This document shows, piece by piece, positions 36,801-48,617 of a stretch of 64,000 nt of DNA. The DNA comes from Microplitis mediator (Eukaryota > Arthropoda > Insecta > Hymenoptera > Braconidae). Numbering within the stretch: the stretch's first letter is position 1; each line of letters opens with the position of its first letter. The notes beneath the pieces are model-generated. The model worked only from the letters and a program-made list of their open reading frames with translations, was not told the origin of the DNA and searched no databases. The DNA lies in contig NC_079972.1 of assembly GCF_029852145.1 (NCBI RefSeq), positions 6,397,795 through 6,461,794 on the forward strand, in the 5' to 3' direction. The position numbers and the translations under genes are program-made.

Positions 36801-36878
36801 AAAGCCTACTAAATACACATGTTGATTTTTAGATTCACTTGACATTTTGTTAGTATTATGATTAATAATATTCTTCAC
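33829..36878 (-). CDS. RNase H-like transposase, 5 exons, interrupted by two MITEs
   Basis: Read on the minus strand, the segments are 36878-36690 and 36298-35981 (one exon split by a MITE), 35896-35321, 35258-34975, and 34899-34743 plus 34496-33829 (one exon split by a MITE). The introns are GT-AG with phases that join cleanly. Motifs in order are VLHWDGK (candidate first catalytic Asp), KALCFDTAAVNTG (candidate second Asp), LGCRHHIYELVL, DLTYIFLGGTPSSHFGFKRP, HHARWLSKAIYCLK, HGWYLSESLAPLSFFD and KVVNDVAERAVALIEKYN (candidate Glu). The layout recalls hAT-like transposases, but I cannot assign a superfamily. Removing each MITE with one target copy keeps the frame open. The start is the first Met of the open segment (36878); a Met 12 codons later is an alternative. 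As it stands the gene is broken by insertion only. Confidence 0.7.
34497..34738. mobile_element. 242-bp MITE in TTAA (copy 2), inside transposase exon
   Basis: TTAA at 34493-34496 and 34739-34742. Same ends and length as 22390-22631, with few differences. It splits the transposase between the segments encoding CLKIFMF and KKQFKVNAKE; excision to one TTAA restores the frame. Confidence 0.9.
36299..36689. mobile_element. CCCTCGCAG-ended element, 391 bp, inside transposase exon
   Basis: Ends CCCTCGCAGATTTGAATCAC and its mirror; AT flanks both sides (36297-36298, 36690-36691). The interior repeats CACGGTGGATCCACCGTG-like and CACCGTGATTACACGG-like units in both orientations. It falls in the first exon of the transposase gene, and removing it with one AT keeps the frame (ESARN to VLNEVNDIW). 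Confidence 0.9.
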
Positions 36879-37458
36879 GTGTTATGTATAAAGTTACTAC
36901 GATAGATGGCGATATAAGGTATAGCGAATGATATTATCGACGGAAAGTAGATGACAGGAATTTTTAAAATTGAATTTAAATTTTTTTCAAAATTTTATTC
37001 GTAATACTTACGGATGTATGCTGAAATTAATTTTTTTATTTAGGAAAAAACATAAATTACATAATTAAATACTTCGCAAAAGGAAATGTGACACAAGATA
37101 GATTCTAAAATCATAACTGATTAAATTTTCTTTTATTGCGAGTATTTACAGCTCAATAACTTTTTACCCATTAGGATTACGAAAAAACTACTTCAGTACT
37201 TTTTTGTAGAGAATTAAATTTCCTACAAGAATAATTTACGAAAAATTAAAAAAAAAATTTTTTTCGTAGTTTTACCGGATGAAAACTTAAAAAAAATTTT
37301 TTACATGTTATTTAAACGGGAAAATAGAAATTCATTGAGCTTCATGAAAAATTGAAATATCAAGTTGGGCTTTGGAGGGGATTTTTTTTATATCTAAAAG
37401 AAGCTATTGAGACAATAGCACTCGAAAAAAAAAAAAAAAATGTTTTTTTTTGGACCAC

Positions 37459-37462
<4 letters not shown>

Positions 37463-37519
<57 letters not shown>
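37463..37519. repeat. (TA)n microsatellite
   Basis: A pure TA run directly after the right end of the transposase-bearing element. Confidence 0.95.
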
Positions 37520-37524
<5 letters not shown>

Positions 37525-37699
37525 ATATAACAATTTTTTATTATCAAAGTTATTAAATTTTTATTCTGTCAACTATCAATCAAACTTAAATCCTCAATAC
37601 TTAAAAAATGTTCAAAGGTTTCGGCAGCAATTTAAAAGTATAAAGTAACAATTTGAATATTTGAGTTAAGTAATGCCATAAACTTTTCTTAATTATAAG

Positions 37700-37812
37700 T
37701 GTAGAACAGACAAGAGGATCAGACTACAATCCATCGATAACCAAAGTTAAGCAGCATCGGCATGGGACATTAATTGGACGGGTGACCTCGAAGTAAAATA
37801 GTATTCAACGGA
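37700..37812 (+). repeat. 5S rRNA-like fragment (pseudogene or SINE head)
   Basis: CCAAAGTTAAGCAGCATCGG and TTGGACGGGTGACCTCG match the internal control region of 5S rRNA with indels, and the upstream part is only loosely similar. A T-run follows (37820-37830). It is not a functional 5S gene. It is more 5S-like than the SINE at 20131. Confidence 0.7.
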
Positions 37813-38908
37813 CAATAATTTTTTTTTTTTATTATTTAATTTTAGCCGACATTTACATTGATAAAGACAATAAATCCTAATTAAGTTACTTAATTAATAA
37901 TTTACAGATATTCTAAATGAGATTCAAAAATGACTATATTCGTTCATGCATGGTTATTTATAATCATATCTGTTCATATATAAACAGATCAAGTTATGTA
38001 TGATCAGACCTGGCCAATATTGGATCTGATCATATATAGACAATTATGCATGATCATATATGATTAGACAAAATCTTTCTTCATCGGGATACCATCCCTG
38101 TCGTGACAGACCTATTGGCTTCTATTAAAAATCGAACGACTGAGAAATTGACATTGAATTTATTATTACTGATGCGTTATAAGATTACCATTTATTAATT
38201 TTACGTTTATTATCGTCCGATTAAGTCCGTGATATATTTATACAGTAGAATGCCTAAAATGCGCAGACTAAATTCAGCAACAAACCATCGCTGTCGTGAC
38301 AGAACTATTGACGCTTATCCTAAGTTGTACCACTGAAGAAGGGACATAGAATTTTTTATCTGCTCAATAGAATAAAATTATTGTTTATTGATTTCATGCA
38401 TTGGCATTTCATGCCAATTATAATCCGATATAATTAGCGAGACATTAGTGTATTCAGATCCGAAAAGCCACAAATAAAATTGATCAACACACCATTTCTG
38501 TCGTGAGAGAACTATTGACGTGGTTCGAAACTCGCACGACTGAGAAAGCGACATGGTATTTTTTAACGCCCGTATAGAAAAAGATTATTCTTCATTAATT
38601 TAATGTTCTTATCAATTTGATGTTATTTGCAAGAAATGAAAACAATGAAAATCCCTCAATGCATAGATAAAATTGTCCAACACACTATATCCCCGTCGTG
38701 GTAGATTTATTTACGTGTATCTAAAACCGTACAACTGAAGAAGCGACATGGAATTATTTATTGCCCGTATAGAATAAAATTATTCTTTATTAATTTTATA
38801 ATAATTATAATTTGATATTATCAGTGAGACATTAGTGTACTGAGATCCGAAATGCGGTAAATAAAATTGACCAGAACACTATTCCTGTCGTGAGAGAATT
38901 ATTGACGT

Positions 38909-39051
38909 CCCTAGCAGACCTGATTTACCGCAAATTTACGGTAGTTTTACCGTAAATCTACCGTAGAATACCGTAATTTACGGTAAATAGGTATTTTGCG
39001 GTGGATTACCGTAATTTACGGTGGGTTTACCGTAATTTGGGTCCGTTAGGG
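38909..39051. mobile_element. CCCTAGCAG-ended element, 143 bp
   Basis: It starts CCCTAGCAGACCTGATTTAC and ends GGTCCGTTAGGG; ACGT flanks both sides. The interior is (A/T)TTTACGGTA-like units in both orientations. The inverted sister at 58958-59153 is about 50 bp longer, from extra interior units. Confidence 0.8.
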
Positions 39052-39316
39052 ACGTCTATCCAAAGTCTTATAACCGAGAAAGTGGAATGGACTTTATTAT
39101 TGCCTATACAGAATATGATTATCCTTTATTATTTAAATTTTATCAATTTTATCGACCGGCAACGTTCAACTGTTGTACGTCATTAAGTATGACGGGAAAA
39201 ACGAATCGTATATGGTCATATGGCTATATGTGGATCATATATACCCGTATATGACCATATACGGCTCAGACATAGTTCCCAAATGATTTTATATATGTTT
39301 ATGTATGGTCATATAT

Positions 39317-40110
39317 GGGAGGCCAAGAAAACTAATTTTTTCTTTCTTTACTTGCCATGAAAATATAGTTAAAGATGATGAAAAGAAAATCTGGTAAAGT
39401 TTGAGCTCTTAATATTAATATTAAGTGGTACCGCTTCGTGATTTTTAATTTCCCATTCAAAGACCATGGAAAAATAAATTTTTAATTTTGGAATTTTGTA
39501 CCTCACTAATGGCTCATTGTACAGATATGTTGAGGGTATACTTCGATAGGAAATTAAACGTTCTACAAAAAAAATCTCTTATTATTTTTTGATAAATCCA
39601 TTGGTTCAAAAGTTATTGGAGCTTGGAGTCAATTTATAGTAAACTCCAAGATCTTTTATTTTGTCGACGAAATTATCAGGCTTATCTCAAAATTTCATAG
39701 AAACTTTTTTGTTGACAATTTTATTCTCTACAAATTATTATCAGTAATGATTTTTTAAATTCCGCATTGTTTTCTAGTTATTTCCATTTTAATGTCAGGC
39801 TCTCAAAAAAATGGTGTTCTGATTGATTTTAAGAGCTTGAGATTAAAATGAAAGTAACTAAAAGACAATGTGGATTTTGAAAAACATTATCTAGAAATAA
39901 TTTTTAAGGAATAAAATTGTCTAAAAAAAAGATTTTAAGAAATTTCGTGATAAGTCTGATAGTTTCGACGGTAAAGTTAAAAGGTCTCAATATTTACTAT
40001 AGATTTGACTTCGAACTCTAATAACTTTTGAACAGATGGGTTTATCAAAAAATGATAAAAGACTTTATTAACTTCTTGCTATGAGAATTGAACATTTTCC
40101 AAGACGAACC
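39317..40110. mobile_element. Element related to the TAGGGTG group, ends diverged
   Basis: It shares the TTTCCCATTCAAAGACCATG subterminal box (39449) and the CCGCATTGTTTTCTAGTTAT centre hairpin (39764-39875) with the TAGGGTG group. Clear TAGGGTG ends are missing and the right arm is cut. It is present in inverted form at about 57970-58690. Confidence 0.6.
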
Positions 40111-40556
40111 ACTCTCATCGCGAGAAAACTATTGACATCGATCCAAAGTCGTACGATTGATAAAGCGGCATGGAATTTTTTACTGCCCATATAGAACTAA
40201 ATTATTATTAATAGATTTTATGCTAATTATAATTCGATATTAATAATGAGACATGAGTGTACTAAGATCCAAAAAGCCATAAACAGAAATGACCACCATA
40301 TCATGCCTGTCTTTACAGAAGTATATATAACTTATATAACTTATATATAACATAACGATATTTTATTTAATCAAATTCAATTATAATTCAACTAAAGCTG
40401 TAAACGAGTAGTACATTGAAGAGCCTGAAATTTATAAATCGAAAATGCTTTTATCGATGTCCTATCCAAACTATCCACTTTAGCCCAATGTCGTACGTCT
40501 GAGACAGTGACATGGAATTTTTCATAACGTTTCCATAATAAAATAATGATCTACTT

Positions 40557-43278
40557 TATCGCTTTTTGTATCTCAGTACACTTATGTCTCATCATTAATA
40601 TCGGATTGTAATTAGCATAAAATTTATTAATAATAATCTAATTGTATATATGAAATAATAAATTCCGTGTCGCTTTCACAGTCGCACGACTTTGGATCGA
40701 CTTTGATACTTCTGTCAAGACAGACATGATATGGTGGTCATTTCTGTTCATGCTTTTAGATCTCAGTACACTCATGTCTTATTATTAATATCGAATTATA
40801 ATTAGCATAAAATTTATTAATAATAATCTAATTGTATATATGAAATATCAAATTCCGTGTCGCTTTCACAGTCGCACGACTTTGGATCGACTTTGATACT
40901 TCTGTCAAGGCAGATATGATATGGTGGTCATTTCTGTTCATGGCTTTTTAGATCTCAGTACACTCATGTCTTATTATTAATATCGAATTATAATTAGCTA
41001 AAAATTTATTAATAATAATCTAATTGTATATATTAGGGTGGCCCAAAAAAACCGACTATATTTTTTTTTTGAGTCTCTTATGAAAATTTGTTGATTCAAG
41101 ATGTTTTAAGAAGCCTCTCAAAAAATCAGCTAGATAAAAAATTTTCAAGAGGTCGCTCACGAATTTTGAAAATATCAAAAATGATCGAAATTCGGATTTT
41201 TTTGTTCTAAATTTCTTCTTTCTCGTGGCAGCTATAGTTTATATTTATAAAATCATGACTACGCAGAAAATTTCAGCCCAAAATTAAAACATTTAAACGT
41301 CGCTCAAGAATTTTTAATGTTTTCGAGTACTGTCTCTTGGATGTTTTCGAGCGACCCTTGAATATTAATAATAAAGCTTCTCAATTTTTTCACCATCAAT
41401 TTGTATCATGATGAACAAAAATACAACCCGAGATATATAAATAATAAGTTATTTACATACTTTTTTATTTTTCAATTCAATTTTTAGGTTTTTTTGCTTA
41501 TTCAAAACTTACCTAATTTTATTGTTTGAGACCGTCCTGTATATTTTCGGTTATGCAAAAGTTATTTTTGAGTGAAATGACAATAATTGAGTTATAAAAA
41601 AATACAAAAACTAATTCAAAGTATTAGTTACATATTATCAGTTAATATTCAAAATTCTTGAGCGCCGTTTAAATATTTTAATTTTGGGCTCAAATTTTCA
41701 GCGTAGTCATGATTTCATAAATATAAACTATAGCTGCCACGAGAAAGAAGAAATTTAGAACAAAAAAATCAGACTTTCGATCATTTTTAAAATTTTCAAA
41801 ATTCGTGAGCGACCTCTTGAAAATTTTTTATCGAGCTGATTTTTGGAGAGGCGTCTTAAAAGATCTTAAACCAACAAATTTTCATAAGAGACTCGAAAAC
41901 AAAAAATAGTCGGTTTTTTTGGGCCACCCTAGTATATATGAAATGATCAATTCCGTGTCGCTTTCACAGTCGCACGACTTTGGAACGACTTTGATACTTC
42001 TGTCAAGACAGACATGATATGGTGGTCATTTCTGTTCATGGCTTTTTAGATCTCAGTACGCTCATGTCTTATTATTAATATCGAATTGTAATTAGCATAA
42101 AATTTATTAATAATAATCTAATTGTATATATGGAATAATAAATTCCGTGTCGCTTTCACAGTCGCACGACTTTGGATCGACTTTGATACTTCTGTCAAGA
42201 CAGACATGATATGGTGGTCATTTCTGTTCATGCTTTTAGATCTCAGTACACTCATGTCTTATTATCAATATCGAATTATAATTAGCATAAAATTTATTAA
42301 TAATAATCGAATTGTATATATGAAATAATAAATTCCGTGTCGCGTTCACAGTCGCACGACTTGGGATCGACTTTGATACTTCTGTCAAGACAGACTTGAT
42401 ATGGTGGTCAATTTCATTGATGGCTTTTTGGATCTCAGTATACTCATGTCTTATTATTAATATCGAATTATAATTAGCTAAAAATTTATTAATAATAATC
42501 TAATTGTATATATGAAATAATAAATTCCGTGTCGCGTTCACAGTGGCACGACTTTGGATCGACTTTGATACTTCTGTCAAGACAGACTTGATATGGTGGT
42601 CAATTTCATTCATGGCTTTTTGGATCTCAGTACACTCATGTCTCATTATTAATATCGAATTATAATTAGCATAAAATCTATTAATAATAATTTCGTTCTA
42701 TATGGGCAGTAAAAAATTCCTTGTCGCTTTCCCAGTCGTACGACTTTGGGTAGACATCAATAGTTCTGTCATGACAGGGATGGTGGGATGGTCCATCTTA
42801 TCTATGCATTTTGGTAATTTGATTGTTTTTATTTTTCGCGGATAATGTCAAATTAAAATGACCATGTCATTTATTACGAATAATCTTATTTTATATGGGC
42901 AATGAAAAATTTCATGTCGCATTCTGAGTCGTACGACTTCGGATCGACGTTAATAGTTCAATCTGACTCATAGAATCGAATTTTAATTACTAAAAGTTAA
43001 ATTATTAATTGTTCCATTACACGTTATCATTAAAAATTCTAAGTCGCTTTCTGAGTCGTACGACTTTGGATAGACGCGGGAAGTTGGTACCGCGATATTA
43101 TGAACGTATTTTTTATTAGTTTTCAAAATTTCTGAAGTTGTTTCAATTCTGTCATCATTAATTAACTCTATTGTTGTATGATATGATACGACTAAGCTAT
43201 TTTTCTGATTTATATAGTGCGACGTCGCAGTGACGCGCACTGCGACTAGTCGCGCGACGTCGCAGTCGTACACCAGGG
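40557..43278 (-). repeat. ~192-bp tandem array, right arm
   Basis: Minus-oriented boxes GTCG(C/T)ACGAC begin at 40681, 40871, 41969, 42161, 42351, 42543 (mutated), 42735, 42928 and 43055. Spacing is 190-193 bp once the element at 41034-41931 is removed. Neighbouring units here are more alike than in the inner left arm. Confidence 0.9.
41034..41931. mobile_element. TAGGGTG-ended palindromic element, 898 bp
   Basis: It starts TAGGGTGGCCCAAAAAAACC and ends with its mirror GGGCCACCCTA. The arms match through AAATTTCTTCTTTCTCGTGG (41210) and its mirror (41740). It splits a 192-bp unit between AATTGTATA and TATATGAAAT; intact units nearby show the uninserted sequence. This member lacks a clear TTTCCCATTTAAATAACA box. 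Confidence 0.85.
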
Positions 43279-43833
43279 ATAAGGCAAACCTTATATCAAC
43301 CTGATAAGGTCCTTATGGTACTTTAGGCAAATCAGGAAGAAATTCTATTCGGGATGTTTACTTAACTCATAATACTAAAAACAAGAAAAAATTTATTACA
43401 TTGTAGTATAATATTTGTTATTTGTATAGCAATTGCTTCAATCTACTCATAAATTTCTACAGGCAATGCATTTACTACAACTAAGAATATATTTTCTCGG
43501 CACTATTTAAGTAAACTCATACTTGAATTAAGAATTTTTACTTGGAAATATACATTTTTTTCTCTCAGTGTACTTAGTCAATCAGCCTAATTACTTTTTT
43601 ATCAGCTTTATATTTTTGATTTCAAGAGCCTTTCTGAAACTCACTATTCAAATCGTGTTTGTTTATTTGTAATTAATAAAAGACTTAAATCTGATAATTC
43701 ATGAAAAATTTCTCGTCATTTCAATTTCCACTTTTTGTGAATATATATGTCATTTGTTTTTTCGTTTTTCAAAATATACTTGTCAAGCAGTTATATAAGG
43801 TAAAAAACCTAGTACCCGAACAGGAAACGAGTA
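43279..43833. other. Unassigned AT-rich DNA
   Basis: No gene is supported. A short stretch at 43490-43570 has CAAGAATTTTTACTTGG-like motifs ending TCTCAGTGTACTT, possibly a decayed CAC-type element. Confidence 0.25.
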
Positions 43834-44047
43834 GGGGAGACCGGGTATGGTTGTCTCATGGATTGGTTGTCACAGCGGTCATTTGTGGCGATCAGTTCAT
43901 CGATCGGCGTCCAAGAATCACGACGGCATAACCTCCCTTTCGCCACCGATTTTTCGACGCTGATCAATGTTTATATTTCGTTCGGTAAGTTGTCTGTTAT
44001 GACCGCTGTGACAACCAACCCGTGAGACAACCATACCCGGTCTCCCC
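43834..44047. mobile_element. GGGGAGACC-ended MITE, 214 bp, TA target
   Basis: Ends GGGGAGACCGGGTATGGTTG and its mirror match for about 25 bp. TA flanks both sides (43832-43833, 44048-44049), as in Tc1/mariner-type insertions. The interior is unique and relatively GC-rich. Non-coding. Confidence 0.85.
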
Positions 44048-44060
44048 TACTTATTCACTC

Positions 44061-45575
44061 TGTTATGTCCGACCGCAAACTTTTTCAAACTCATGTTGAA
44101 CACTCCTAAGGAATAAATATTCCATTTTCTCATAAGAAAAACCAGGACTAGTTCAATTGAGCGGTACGAAACGTCGTACCAGATTTCTTTTTCCGTCTTT
44201 CATTCCCTTATTCTTCGTTCCCCACTTACTTCTTACAACAATTATTCTAATGCGTGGTAACACCCACAATTAGCATTGACTTAAATTAAGTTCCGTCAAC
44301 GGGACATCTCACACTCTGCAAGATACCAAAACCTCCTCTTTTCCAAACTCGGACCCACATGGTTGCAGCGTTAAAAATTTCGAAGAGCAAAATCACTCTA
44401 CCGAGCACCGGTTTGCTTTTCGGTTATCAGTTGATTAACTTCAGCGAAGAGTCGCAAATTAGGTACAGCAGTATCCTTACACAATTTCTCAAATAATTTT
44501 ATTCAGGAAATAAAATTATCAAACCAATTAAATAAATATATATACTATATATTTATAACAAATATAGAAAAGAAAAGTAAAGAAAAGTTATAGCAGTGAA
44601 AAAAATATATATTAAAATATACAGCTCAAAGAAAGCAAAATAAAATCGCACAGCGAGGAAAAATTTATAATACAAAGAAAAAGAAAATTTCCATAAATAA
44701 TAGTGTTATCGGTTGTGAGTTAGTAGTTAAGTGCTTAATAGCATCTTTCAGTGTAATTAAATTGAAATAATAAATATTGTAACGAAAAGAATACATGTTC
44801 AAAAATAAAAGTCCAATCCTTTAAAAGAGTATCATCTCTAATTCCGTTCAGGAAAATTAAAGGAATTTTGTTCCGGTAAAGCATAAAATTAAAAACATAG
44901 AGAATAGAAAAATATCAGTGTATACAAAAAGTGTAATAAATGTTCAAAAATAAAGATAAAAGCCATTAAAGAGTATCATCTCTAATTTCTATTAAGAAAA
45001 AATAAAGGCATTTTATCATTGCTACAATTTAAAGTTTCTAAATTAAAATAAAAAGAAAACCAAAGTGAAAGCAGTTTTTGTGTTTGATTAATTAAAAATA
45101 ACTTAGTTAATATTAACAACCTACCCTCGCTCAAACATCGCTTGCACGAGAGAGACAGAGACCGGCAATCAGTTCAAGGAACACACTTCAAGGGTTCAAG
45201 GGTCCACAACGAAGGAGTCCCCCAGAAAAAAAAGTAATCGAAGAAGAATTATCATCGTGAAGGTAAGAAGTTTATAAGTGGCTATTTTCTCTTTTAAACT
45301 CGATAACAAAATTTCAATCAGCCTCAACTTAGGAGGAAATAAGGGAGTCATAATTTCATAACTGTATGTATCGGTTAACATATTATATATACATATAAAT
45401 AGAAAGACACCTCTATTTAGTTATAACTAGAATTAAAAGAAGATCCGCATCGAAACGTGTCCCTAAAAATAAAATAAGGCTCGAACTAAACATTTGAGCC
45501 GAAAATTGCATTGGTTAGTCCGAACGCTTAATCCACGCAACCAAATATTAAATTAAATAATAGTCGGACATAACA
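44061..45575 (+). mobile_element. Solo LTR, 1515 bp, copy 1
   Basis: It starts TGTTATGTCCGACCG and ends TAGTCGGACATAACA; ACTC flanks both sides (44057-44060, 45576-45579), a 4-bp duplication. The interior holds a duplicated AAAGAGTATCATCTCTAATT block (44825, 44970). A second copy in the opposite orientation is at 54119-55629. No internal domain is present. Confidence 0.9.
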
Positions 45576-45576
45576 A

Positions 45577-45641
45577 CTCCATGTATTCATATATCTATAT
45601 TTAGTCAAATTTAGTAGATACAGATATATAAATACATGAGT
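45577..45641. repeat. 65-bp imperfect hairpin
   Basis: ATGTATTCATATATCTATAT pairs with ATACAGATATATAAATACAT across a short loop. It directly abuts the solo LTR. It may be a relic of a small inverted-repeat element. Confidence 0.5.
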
Positions 45642-47955
45642 GATTGCGTATTGGGTCTCTTATCTTGCGGTATTTTTTTTTTAATTTTAAAACTAATAAT
45701 AAAACACTTAAACTTTGTTTAAATTAAAATTCAACCATTAATCTGAAATAAATTTTTAAAAATTTTTAATAATGGAATCGTGGTTAAATCTGCAAGTGTA
45801 TTTTCTCAATGAAATAAATTGTTACATGAAGTAAGCTATCAGTAACAAATGTTACATTGGAAGAAAGCTTTTTTTTTTAAATTTGATCAATTTATTTGAT
45901 TGATAAAATATTTTTTAAACATCCCTGATTGAGAAAAATTATTTGAAATGATTCAAAACAATTCAAAATGATTCAAAACAATTTGAAATAATTTAAAACA
46001 ATTTGAATCGACTAAACTATAGATATACACTTAGCATGGAGTAAATCATTTTTCGTATTTAGGGATAGACATGCTTGAATAAAAGTTATTTTAAATTGTT
46101 AGTTATAGACTTCCTCGGTAAGAATAATTACTTTTGTGTTCCTTGATGCTCTACTTTTATTATAATTATGATGATATATTTTTATGTATTCACTTCCAAA
46201 TAATACGTTCAGTAAAAGTTATGGTCAAATTATGAAAAACATAAGCCAAAACTTATTTATTAAACTTCAATCATTTTTTACAAAAAATTATACATAACTT
46301 CTTTTGAGAATTGTTTTTCCCAATTAAATTTGTGAATTAATTAATTTTTTCAATTTTATTTTCAATTTTAAAAGGAAATCTTTTTTGCAGTCTCAGTGTG
46401 AAGCCGAACGATTTTACTGCTTTGTAAATATTATTGCTTTCCGAATAAATAAATTTTTCTAATAAGTTTATGAACTTTTTGAACTTAAGTGATACTTTCA
46501 TTTTCATTATTTAATAACATTAAGCGATTACTTAACGACAAATTTGTAGTTCAATCTCTGTTACCAACAATAAGTATTAATACAAAAATCATTTCAACAA
46601 AAATTTATTCTGCCATAGCTGAAATATTTGATATAAAATTTTTAATGTATATTATGTATTTACAAATGAAATTAAATTTTTTTAATGTACGGTAATAGTC
46701 TTTACACAGTTTTTAGTTTGCATTTACTTATTGCAGTTAGTAACTTAAGTTTTCGTACAAAGTCAGGTGGAAACTATTGTCGGGACACTCTATTTGAGAG
46801 ATTGGTTCTTGCACTAGCTCTCACAGAATGTTAATCTCGTTGTATACCGAGAAACTTGTGACGAAGTTGTAGTTTAAACGTTACACTATTTTCACGTAAT
46901 ACAATTGTGTTAATACTAACTTGATTAAATAAACTTACATATTTGTTGATTCAATTAGTGTCATTAATTCAAGATTTATTCGTAAATTTTATGACATAAT
47001 AATTGTATCGTTAAGCGTTTAATTTATTGTATTTTAAAGTCATTTATAGCAAGAAACTTTTGAGTCCAGTAAAATAGACCTTTAAATGCGAATTTTAAGA
47101 TAAGTATCAGAACTTTTGATATAAGTTACTCTTAAGTGTCTACAATAAAATAGTGAAGAAAATTTTTCAAGCACCCTCCGGGTAGGGTTGAAAAAAATTC
47201 AAAAAAAGTGTTTTTTACAAATTTTGAAAAAACCGTAAGGGCTAGAAAAAAAAAGTTCTCAATAAAACTTATGGAGCCTTAAATTTTACATAAAAATGGT
47301 CCTTTTACTTTTTTGGCTATTATTAAAATTAACAGAGTTAGAGTGGCTAGAAGCTAGGGGATGATCGTTACAGCTTTAGGAAAACCATAACTCGCTGGAA
47401 AATGAAGATTTTCTCAAAAATTTTCTTTTGTTTTATTTAAAAAATTATAAACTCTATTCTCGGAGATGAATTTTTTTTTTATATTTTAAAAAAAGTTATA
47501 ACAATTTGAAATTTTTGTTTTTAAGTACTCTACTCGATGAAAATAATTTATTTTTTTTTCATTATTTTGTATAACATATTATTAAAAAATTTGTTGCCTT
47601 AGAAAATTTTTTTTACCTTTCATTTCCAGGAAGGTATGAATTTATTTACCTGGTGGAATATTTTTTAATTTTGAAATTAAATAAACTACAAAAAATTAAC
47701 AATTTAAAGTAGGTAATTAAACTTTTTCGAAATTCCAATATCAGTGTTTGATATTAATCAGTATTTATTATTTACTAATTAAATTAATAATTGCTTAGAG
47801 TAATAGATTAAAAAAATATTGAAAGTTAGTTAGATTTCAAAATCTTCACATATATAAAAAAAGTTAAAGTTTCACGTCATTTTGCATATTCTATTTCAAG
47901 TGCGCTTTACATTTTTTTAAATAAATTATCAATGAAAAACGGGTATTATTTTCAA
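45642..47955. other. Unassigned AT-rich DNA
   Basis: No gene is supported. The stretch includes short AATTCAAAATGATT-like iterations (45945-46010) and a homopurine/T-rich zone (47160-47640) with no clear ends. Confidence 0.3.
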
Positions 47956-48420
<465 letters not shown>

Positions 48421-48617
48421 GGCAAGGATTACATGTTAGGCGCCACCAAGAGATTTTGTTATTATTAACAGTCAACCTAGCCTCTTGGTACTAAGTTGAC
48501 TGACTAGACTAACTTATATACAATGAAACTGTCAGGGCCAGGTCTCAACCCGTTTCCTTGTCACTAGGAATAATTAATTGAAGGATAAGAAATTTGATTA
48601 ACTATACTCAGTGGTTA
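48421..48617. other. LTR-like DNA, 5' portion
   Basis: It contains TGTTAGGCGCCACCAAGAG at 48444. The minus strand of this reads TGGCGCCTAAC, a primer-binding-site-like word also seen in the other LTR-like units. It may join 49428-51130 across the element at 48618-49427. The class is uncertain. Confidence 0.3.

Larger units (their letters stand above)
33292..37462 (-). mobile_element. TAGAGTG-ended transposon with transposase gene, 4.2 kb
   Basis: Ends TAGAGTGGTCCAAAAAAAA and its mirror, with matching subterminal arms of about 330 bp, including the box TTTCCCGTTTAAATAACACG (33424) mirrored near 37300. A five-exon gene (33829-36878) occupies the centre on the minus strand. Two MITEs interrupt that gene. 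A TA tract of about 55 bp follows the right end. A fragment of a related copy is at 56787. This is the only member of its terminal group here with a plausible transposase. Confidence 0.85.
32002..38088. mobile_element. 6.1-kb CCCGATGAA-ended insertion
   Basis: Ends CCCGATGAA(A/G)AAAGATTTTG match over 36 bp with one mismatch. AT flanks both sides (32000-32001, 38089-38090). The related copy at 59951-59970 preserves the uninserted site. The element's own sequence (32037-32690, 33140-33285 and 37900-38060) is a run of TATATGATCATATATGATTA-like units, the motif with which the terminal repeat continues. Inside it are a CCCAGA-ended element (32694-33136) and the transposase-bearing element (33292-37462). 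Confidence 0.9.
38090..40556 (+). repeat. Diverged ~192-bp units, inner left arm
   Basis: Units with decayed boxes (for example TCGAACGACTGAG, TTGTACCACTGAAG, GTCGTACGTCTGAG) continue the left arm after the 6.1-kb insertion. The stretch reappears inverted at 57680-59960, including its two nested elements, so it predates the duplication. A short ATATGGTCATATGGCTATAT region (39210-39310) is shared by both copies. Confidence 0.75.
29997..43278. mobile_element. Giant foldback element with satellite arms, 13.3 kb
   Basis: It starts CCCTGGTGGACGACTACGAC and ends with the mirror CGCAGTCGTACACCAGGG; ATA flanks both sides. The left arm carries plus-oriented ~192-bp units and the right arm minus-oriented units, turning near 40556. 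The outer arms mirror each other in detail: the first two palindromes are 128 bp apart on the left (30199, 30327) and 127 bp apart on the right (42928, 43055). Nested inside are insertions at 32002-38088, 38909-39051, 39317-40110 and 41034-41931. The element's own sequence has no ORF. Confidence 0.8.

Noticed and set aside
37700..37812. Functional 5S rRNA gene
   Set aside because: Only the internal control region is similar, with indels; the 5' part is not 5S-like.
30199..43064. CRISPR-like array (regular palindromic repeats)
   Set aside because: The whole 192-bp unit is repeated, not short repeats with unique spacers, and the context is eukaryotic.
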